Shown: in pieces, positions 59,185-64,000 of the stretch
Layout of the letters: each line of letters opens with the position of its first letter
Position numbering within the stretch: the first letter of the stretch is position 1
NCBI GenBank assembly: GCA_964036045.1
Contig: OZ038385.1
Span: forward strand, 24,326,853 to 24,390,852
Length of the DNA stretch: 64,000 nt
Source of the DNA: Eutreptiella sp. 'Long Island Sound 2002'
Lineage: Eukaryota; Euglenozoa; Euglenophyceae; Eutreptiales; Eutreptiaceae
Reading direction: 5' to 3'
Translations under genes and position numbers: made by a program
The notes under the pieces: model-generated
Seen by the model: only the letters and a program-made list of their open reading frames with translations
The model's database searches: none
What the model was told of the DNA's origin: nothing

Positions 59185-59394
59185 ATGTGGGCTCGCATCG
59201 CGACTGCTTTTTCAGGCATGAGTAAGGGAAAGAAGGTGGCAGCCGGTGCTGCCGGTGCAGGGGCGTATGTGGGTTATAGTGTCGCTGAGGGTGGCCCCGC
59301 GAATCCTGTGGGCAAAATATTTTCAGAGATTCCGAAAATATTTTTTGTGGTCGGGTTGATTGTGATTGTATTTATACTGCTCAGAAAGTCTTAG
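59185..59394 (+). CDS. Small tail-anchored membrane protein, 69 aa
   Basis: The N-terminal part (residues 1-37) is Ala/Gly-rich with a basic KGKK, and the C-terminal 20 residues (FFVVGLIVIVFILLRK) form a single hydrophobic helix ending in Arg-Lys. It has a good A-rich leader. It overlaps the end of the minus-strand 59381 gene by 14 bases, tail to tail. Function unknown; small virion membrane proteins have this build. Confidence 0.65.
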   Translation: MWARIATAFSGMSKGKKVAAGAAGAGAYVGYSVAEGGPANPVGKIFSEIPKIFFVVGLIVIVFILLRKS

Positions 59395-60097
59395 GTGTGG
59401 CTGTTGGGCCCAACCAATGCTCTTGCGTGTATTGATTGTATCGTATAAGGTAATCAGACAGTTTCTGATGTCGGTGAGAACATTCAACACCCTCGTGGTA
59501 CAAGTAACATGCATAGCCAATACATGCGGTTCCTGCAGTTGAACATACGAGTGCACACAGCGCCATTTCATTGAGCATTGTGAATGCACTGGCACATGCC
59601 ATCAACAATAGACCAACAATTTCAGCCACTGATGCAAATCCCTGGTAAAATCTCATTTGCCCATTCGCGCGTTTGGTGTCCTCCACAATCCTTTGATGCA
59701 GCATCATCAGAGGTTTGTGGCAGGAGGCCGACACCAAAACAATCGAAGGTGTACTACGGACACCAAAATCACATTCATCATCTGCTTGTAGCTTCCGACT
59801 GGTCGCAGGTGAAACATACGGCAAGCATAGAAACCCATCAGTTTCCCGACGTATGATGGTTTGCAAATTTTTATGTGTTTGTCTCGAAAGTTCATCTAGT
59901 ATTCTAGTCACGAACCGGCAGATACACACGGCCACGGTTAAGGCAGCAGCCACGTAGGGGGGTGCCAATTTATGATGGGATGCGAAAACAACAGCTATAC
60001 TCTGTGCCAGCAGCAGTGTGTTGGTCAGGTGTTCAGTGCCATTTGCAGTCTCACGAAGGCAGACAAATTGTTTGTGCAAGTGTATGACATCTGTCAT
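59381..60097 (-). CDS. Four-helix membrane protein, 238 aa
   Basis: The start is the ATG at 60097; the four codons before it contain no ATG. Hydrophobic helices lie at about residues 26-42, 46-66, 168-186 and 190-212. A 100-residue soluble loop between the second and third contains a conserved-looking FLCLPYVSP. A His/Tyr-rich tail closes the protein. It is the last of three adjacent minus-strand membrane genes. No family recognised. Confidence 0.65.
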   Translation of the reverse strand: MTDVIHLHKQFVCLRETANGTEHLTNTLLLAQSIAVVFASHHKLAPPYVAAALTVAVCICRFVTRILDELSRQTHKNLQTIIRRETDGFLCLPYVSPATSRKLQADDECDFGVRSTPSIVLVSASCHKPLMMLHQRIVEDTKRANGQMRFYQGFASVAEIVGLLLMACASAFTMLNEMALCALVCSTAGTACIGYACYLYHEGVECSHRHQKLSDYLIRYNQYTQEHWLGPTATPKTF

Positions 60098-60181
60098 TGT
60101 GTTTTTCAATTACGCACCAGGGCATGTGATATGCATTGTGTCATGTGGCCATGTACAACGTTTAAAATACTACTGAATTAC

Positions 60182-60667
60182 TCAATTTTGATGCATGTAA
60201 TTCTGTGTCAATGTGTACAGCGTCATGGATGACGTGCCGTATCGCCATTGTTTGCCCATTTGGTAGAAGAGTATTTGAAACAGAATCAAACATACGCAAA
60301 CAAATGCCACATTGCGAAGTATTGCCGTCCATTCCCCATGTAGCTGGGCACGTGCAGCAATACACACCCATAAGGTCAGTAAAACAAGAAGCAATATAAT
60401 ACAGGCACTAAAATACCTCCCGGATTTATTGTGTGTGCGGATCAGCCGCAATTCGCGGTCGTGCAGCACACCCATAATTATTCGCAGTGGACCGAGGTAG
60501 CTTTGCCATTGATCGTTCATTTTCGATTGCATAGATTGCAGCATAGCATGGCTGCCCTTTTGGATATCCGGTGCAACGACACGGTAAAAGAAGATAACCT
60601 CAAAAATCGCCATTGTCAGTGCCACGCCGAGCACTGTCAAAACCGGGATAACTTTGGCATCGGGCAT
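60182..60667 (-). CDS. Three-helix membrane protein, 161 aa
   Basis: TM1 at residues 6-28, then a 50-residue charged helical loop, TM2 about 87-108 and TM3 about 119-138, and a short polar tail. The order and spacing match the next gene (60670-61185), with ILFYQMG versus ILFFVLV after the last helix. The two are probable paralogues lying head to tail with 2 bases between them. The A/T leader is GGCCATTATGAAATAAAA. Likely a virion or host-membrane protein. Confidence 0.7.
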   Translation of the reverse strand: MPDAKVIPVLTVLGVALTMAIFEVIFFYRVVAPDIQKGSHAMLQSMQSKMNDQWQSYLGPLRIIMGVLHDRELRLIRTHNKSGRYFSACIILLLVLLTLWVCIAARAQLHGEWTAILRNVAFVCVCLILFQILFYQMGKQWRYGTSSMTLYTLTQNYMHQN

Positions 60668-60669
60668 TT

Positions 60670-61185
60670 TTATTTCATAATGGCCAACAACAGCTCAGAG
60701 TCAGCAATATATATGTGACGTCTCACAACTAACACGAAGAAAAGTATTTCGGTGGTATAACTGAGCAACAACAGACACAGCCCAATTTTTTCAGGTTTCC
60801 CAAGCACGTGGTATCCGTTGGAACGTGAGTGGACAATGCCATACAGAATGTAGACACCAGTGACACAAAGAAGTCCACCAACCACAGGTAACATCCATTT
60901 TGTCAGTAGTTTTCGATTGTGTTTGATTAATTCATCCCTGTCCGCGTGTGCCTGTTTTGACACTTTTTGATGCAAATATGCCATTCTGGCATCCAACACA
61001 TGATGGAGTTCAGCATTGCCACTGTTTTGTTGCAAATGTTTTCTCAAACTGGTTGCTATGTGCGCTTTCTCAGTGACGTTTCGCTGCAACTGTTTGGATG
61101 CAACAAGCACAAAAAACGCAATTTGCAGAATGATGAAGAATAGAATTGTCAGTAGATTGATGACATGATCACCACGAGCCTGCAT
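60670..61185 (-). CDS. Three-helix membrane protein, 171 aa
   Basis: I start at the ATG at 61185 (MQARGDHV). The longer frame reads antisense through the RPRDERQEH repeat of the next gene and is not credible. TM1 (about residues 8-31), a charged coiled loop, TM2 (about 105-127) and TM3 (about 138-160) give the same layout as its neighbour. It is divergent from the 61213 gene, with 27 bases between the starts. Confidence 0.7.
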   Translation of the reverse strand: MQARGDHVINLLTILFFIILQIAFFVLVASKQLQRNVTEKAHIATSLRKHLQQNSGNAELHHVLDARMAYLHQKVSKQAHADRDELIKHNRKLLTKWMLPVVGGLLCVTGVYILYGIVHSRSNGYHVLGKPEKIGLCLLLLSYTTEILFFVLVVRRHIYIADSELLLAIMK

Positions 61186-61212
61186 TATCTGTTTTTTCTT
61201 TATACAGGTCCC

Positions 61213-61758
61213 ATGTCTAACAGTTACCGTCAGTGGCGATCGAGTAGTCGCGCCCCCCAACGGGATGAATGGGATGAACCTCGACCACAGCGACAAGAAC
61301 ACCGGCCACGCGATGAGCGACAAGAACACCGGCCACGCGATGAGCGACAAGAACACCGGCCACGCGATGAGCGACAAGAACCGCGGCCACGCGATGAGCG
61401 ACAAGAACCGCGACCACGCGATGAGCCACGCGATGAGCGACAGGAACCCCGGCCACGACAGGAACGAGAGCGACAAATGAGTGTTGAATCTGGACGCCGC
61501 AGTATTTCTTGTAGGCGTGAATCTGACGAAGGCTCCCGTTCAGCGACAGATTACTATCAAATTTTGAGGGACGGCGCCCTGTTTAATTTGGAGCTTATGT
61601 CAGTCCCAGATCCCAGAAAAACAATGTGGTCGTCATCAAATCCATCCAGAGACATTGAAACAATTCCACCACATCCGGTTTTTTTGCCTCCTCCGCATGC
61701 ATATACATATAGTATATATACCCAAATGTGCATGCTTAATGGCATGACTAATTGCTGA
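61213..61758 (+). CDS. Arg-rich repeat protein, 181 aa
   Basis: From the ATG at 61213, a short Ser/Arg-rich start leads into six RQE(H/P)RPRDE repeats (27-bp units from about 61291 to 61460), then a Ser/Arg segment and a neutral C-terminal 80 residues with Pro/Tyr clusters (HPVFLPPPHAYTYS). Charge and repeats suggest nucleic acid binding or phase-separating scaffold behaviour, but no fold is recognised. Confidence 0.6.
   Translation: MSNSYRQWRSSSRAPQRDEWDEPRPQRQEHRPRDERQEHRPRDERQEHRPRDERQEPRPRDERQEPRPRDEPRDERQEPRPRQERERQMSVESGRRSISCRRESDEGSRSATDYYQILRDGALFNLELMSVPDPRKTMWSSSNPSRDIETIPPHPVFLPPPHAYTYSIYTQMCMLNGMTNC
61291..61460 (+). repeat. 27-bp repeats coding RQE(H/P)RPRDE
   Basis: CGACAAGAACACCGGCCACG and variants recur about six times at 27-bp spacing, with one partial unit (PRDE). 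Confidence 0.9.
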
Positions 61759-61865
61759 ACCAAATGTTCTAATCCAAATGTGCATGACCGACCAGTTGCT
61801 AGAACCTGTTCCTCATGCACCCTTGCACGTTGCACGTTGTTTGCATGCAAAAGAAAGCAGACAGG

Positions 61866-63206
61866 TTACAGGACCGCTGGAAGGACGTACAGTTGACAAC
61901 AAGAATTCCGAAACCCTGCATATAAAACATCATACCCAAACGGTGTAATATGTTGTAGCGATCGACCAATACATAAAATTCGTAGTGTCACCGTGAAAGG
62001 AGCACGGATCAATTTTCGACAATCAGAATCTGTCAGGGCATTGTCACCACTAATTACCAGTCGTTGCAAAGATGTACAGTGTTTGCAAATGGCACGTAGG
62101 CCACCATGACGCCCTCCAATATGATTATTCGGGCCTATAATCAAGGATTGCAGTTTCTGTCCCATTCGTGACAACACACGCCAAAGTAGATTGCATGTGG
62201 TATAGTCCAGATGCAGACATTGCACACGGGTGAGTGATACGTGGTAAGCAATGGCACCTAAACGTGCACAGGATACACCAAGCCTCAGTGTTCGTAGGGT
62301 CTGATGCATTTTTGGAAGCGCCGATAACAAATTCTCATTGTAATCTGCAAGGGTCAAAAGTCGCAAGTTGGTACATGCATTCAAAACGTCAGTGAGTTTA
62401 CTGCTGGAGCATGCCCTGCCGATGTGCAGTTCCATCAGTGATGGAGCCACATTCATTACACACTGCCAATCGTCACTGCCAAGACCATTTGCACCAGCCA
62501 AGCAAAGAGTTTGCAATTTTTGGACACTGTTGTAGTGTAGACACGAACGCAAATTCACATGCAGTCCAATGTGCATTTTGCGTATACCACTGCAAAGTTG
62601 CCAGAAACCGGGATTGAGCAAACAAAAATTGCCTATATGCAGGTCATCAATTGTGAAGTTTTGCATTGGCATTGGTATTGTTTCCGTTAGTATGGTATAC
62701 GGCCCCAATATGAGTGTCTTCATTCTCAGTAAGGGCAGGAGGGTTATAAAACCGTGACAACGCACATCACACCCAGTCTCAAAGTACTGCAAGTTCAAGC
62801 ATCGTAAATTTTCACGTTGAAAATGGCAATGCGAATCAGCCCCCACGTTCAATCTCTGCAATCCAGTACACATGTAGGTGAGCCATTGTATGGAGACATC
62901 ATAATCAATATGCGGTGGCAAATAGACAGCAACCAACATATGGCTCGTATTTGCTGCCACTGATCGTACAAGTTTGGCACATGTCGTGGAATTTGTGTGC
63001 CATAAATCAACCCTAATTGTTAGATGTGATATTCGATCATGCCTGATAAGTGTGTTTCGTAATCCATCAACACCAAGCCTGTCAATTGCAAGTGACAGGT
63101 GGTTAATGGGTATGTCGTATAATTTGCGGCAGGTCAAACGTAGCTTCGCTTTATGTGCACAGTATTGCAGAATGCAAAGTAAAATGTCGTTACACAATGA
63201 TTGCAT
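61866..63206 (-). CDS. F-box/leucine-rich-repeat-like protein, 446 aa
   Basis: The ATG at 63206 is the first in frame. Residues 1-45 (LCNDILLCILQYCAHKAKLRLTC...) follow the pattern of an F-box: hydrophobic L..I...L.., then a cluster resembling the C..W/L. signature. The rest contains about a dozen irregular repeats of the type LxxLxLxxxx (for example LRLLTLADY, LQSLIIGPN, LQRLVISGD), as in FBXL proteins. F-box/LRR proteins join substrates to SCF ubiquitin ligases. Large viruses often encode them to redirect host degradation. The F-box match is weaker than the LRR match. Confidence 0.65.
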   Translation of the reverse strand: MQSLCNDILLCILQYCAHKAKLRLTCRKLYDIPINHLSLAIDRLGVDGLRNTLIRHDRISHLTIRVDLWHTNSTTCAKLVRSVAANTSHMLVAVYLPPHIDYDVSIQWLTYMCTGLQRLNVGADSHCHFQRENLRCLNLQYFETGCDVRCHGFITLLPLLRMKTLILGPYTILTETIPMPMQNFTIDDLHIGNFCLLNPGFWQLCSGIRKMHIGLHVNLRSCLHYNSVQKLQTLCLAGANGLGSDDWQCVMNVAPSLMELHIGRACSSSKLTDVLNACTNLRLLTLADYNENLLSALPKMHQTLRTLRLGVSCARLGAIAYHVSLTRVQCLHLDYTTCNLLWRVLSRMGQKLQSLIIGPNNHIGGRHGGLRAICKHCTSLQRLVISGDNALTDSDCRKLIRAPFTVTLRILCIGRSLQHITPFGYDVLYAGFRNSCCQLYVLPAVL

Positions 63207-63481
63207 TTTTTGATTTATTGTGGAGACGTGTTTTAACACCTATCACATCAACGATTACACATACGCTGTCGCAGTTCAGCAGCCTCCAGGGCACGACCAA
63301 GACATGTTGGAACAGGCCAGCTGCTTGCCAGGGTTGGAACCTCGGACTGGGGGGGGTTATCACAATGGGGGGGGTCATTGCTACCAGGCCACCATCCATC
63401 GCCATCATTCCTCTTTCGCTTTTTTGTCTGTTGCATATATGGCATGTTGCTCTTATTCCACAGACTTTTTTCCAAGTTAAC
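63207..63481. promoter_or_regulatory. Divergent intergenic region
   Basis: 275 bases between the LRR gene and the plus-strand partial gene. There is a G7-8 pair of runs near 63350-63375 and a T-rich stretch ending TTTTCCAAGTTAAC just before the ATG at 63482. Confidence 0.35.
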
Positions 63482-64000
63482 ATGACATCGGCAGATCAGT
63501 TGCAGTCGCTCGCCGACATCCTGCACGGTGACCCACAAGTGGACGTGGATGAATGCGGCAATTCCAATTCAGACAAGAGCGACAAAGGTAGTGACCGAGA
63601 CGGTGACGATGAAGCTGAACATAATGATGATGAGGGTGAGGAGGATTTCGACTCAGATTCGGGATCAGACAAAAAGAGAAAGCGGTCATGTGCCCCGTGT
63701 GACGCAACAACAAAGCGTGCACGCTCAATGCCCTCAACAGCAACACGCCAACCGTCATTTCAATCAGTGATCAACAACATCCGTGATGTGTATCCGGAAT
63801 TTGCGTTTAACGAGCAACTGCCCAACATCAAACAATTCAAATTATTAATGACAAGAGAATTGGCCAATACCGCCGTGTTATGTGCACTGAAAGATGTCCT
63901 CAATGAAGACGTTGTACAAGGTGGTGTTATGACCACGGAAGTGGTTAACCTGTACCAATTGGTGTGGAATCGATTGACATCCAGACACATCACATTTATC
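63482..64000 (+). CDS. Acidic protein, N-terminal 173 residues (runs off the window)
   Basis: An ATG at 63482 opens a frame that is uninterrupted to the last base. Residues about 15-62 are extremely acidic (Asp/Glu/Ser runs), then a short basic KKRKR and Ser/Thr linker, and from about 97 a helical region (INNIRDVYPEFAFN...). The end is outside the window. The acidic-then-basic start is typical of transcription-associated or chaperone-like proteins; identity unknown. Confidence 0.7.
   Translation, partial: MTSADQLQSLADILHGDPQVDVDECGNSNSDKSDKGSDRDGDDEAEHNDDEGEEDFDSDSGSDKKRKRSCAPCDATTKRARSMPSTATRQPSFQSVINNIRDVYPEFAFNEQLPNIKQFKLLMTRELANTAVLCALKDVLNEDVVQGGVMTTEVVNLYQLVWNRLTSRHITFI

Overview
The window looks like nuclear DNA of a eukaryotic alga or other protist that carries a large block resembling an endogenous nucleocytoplasmic giant virus (NCLDV). 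The left third (about 1-21,500) is repeat-rich host-type DNA. It holds a non-LTR retrotransposon with endonuclease, reverse transcriptase and RNase H, fragments of a second RNase H retroelement, a decayed pogo-like DNA transposon, tRNA-derived sequences, long G or C homopolymers, many microsatellites and short TTAGGG arrays. The right two thirds (about 22,600-64,000) changes character. Mostly uninterrupted ORFs sit close together on both strands, long G/C runs are nearly absent outside one proline-rich linker, and many genes start just after an A-rich leader. I could not fix the host species. No NCLDV hallmark gene (major capsid, DNA polymerase B, packaging ATPase, VLTF3) is visible, so the viral assignment rests on gene style and family content and is an inference. 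A chimeric assembly is the main alternative.

Layout. 1-2,100: broken retroelement ORFs. 2,100-7,300: short zinc-finger-like ORFs, tandem repeats and microsatellites. 7,351-7,947: a multi-pass membrane ORF. 8,000-10,900: non-coding, with telomere-like arrays and a tRNA-like sequence. 10,960-12,314: a degenerate pogo-type transposon between arrays of a 15-bp repeat. 12,890-14,400: a hypothetical ORF, tRNA-like/SINE-like copies and GA/GT microsatellites. 14,945-20,494: a LINE whose ORF2 is broken, three times exactly at C8-C9 runs. 20,718-21,479: a kinase-like fragment. 22,688-30,067: one 2,459-residue protein on the minus strand.

The rest is a dense accessory region. It includes a PLOD-like glycosyltransferase/2-oxoglutarate oxygenase, several N-terminally membrane-anchored Cys- or Pro-rich proteins, and two large fibre- or surface-like proteins (one LamG-type, one with twelve 159-bp repeats and an S74-type intramolecular chaperone end). 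It also includes a protein kinase, a crystallin-like surface protein, a CoiA-like nuclease, a cluster of multi-pass membrane proteins, an F-box/LRR-like protein and a truncated acidic protein at the right edge.

A recurrent theme is recent local duplication. A 181-bp segment carrying the leader and first codons of the CoiA-like gene is repeated exactly about 20 kb away. A 142-bp piece of a Cys-rich membrane protein gene is repeated exactly about 2 kb away. Several small gene families have one intact and one or more broken members. The sequence supports a region that is actively rearranging, with many products apparently destined for a virion surface or a host membrane.
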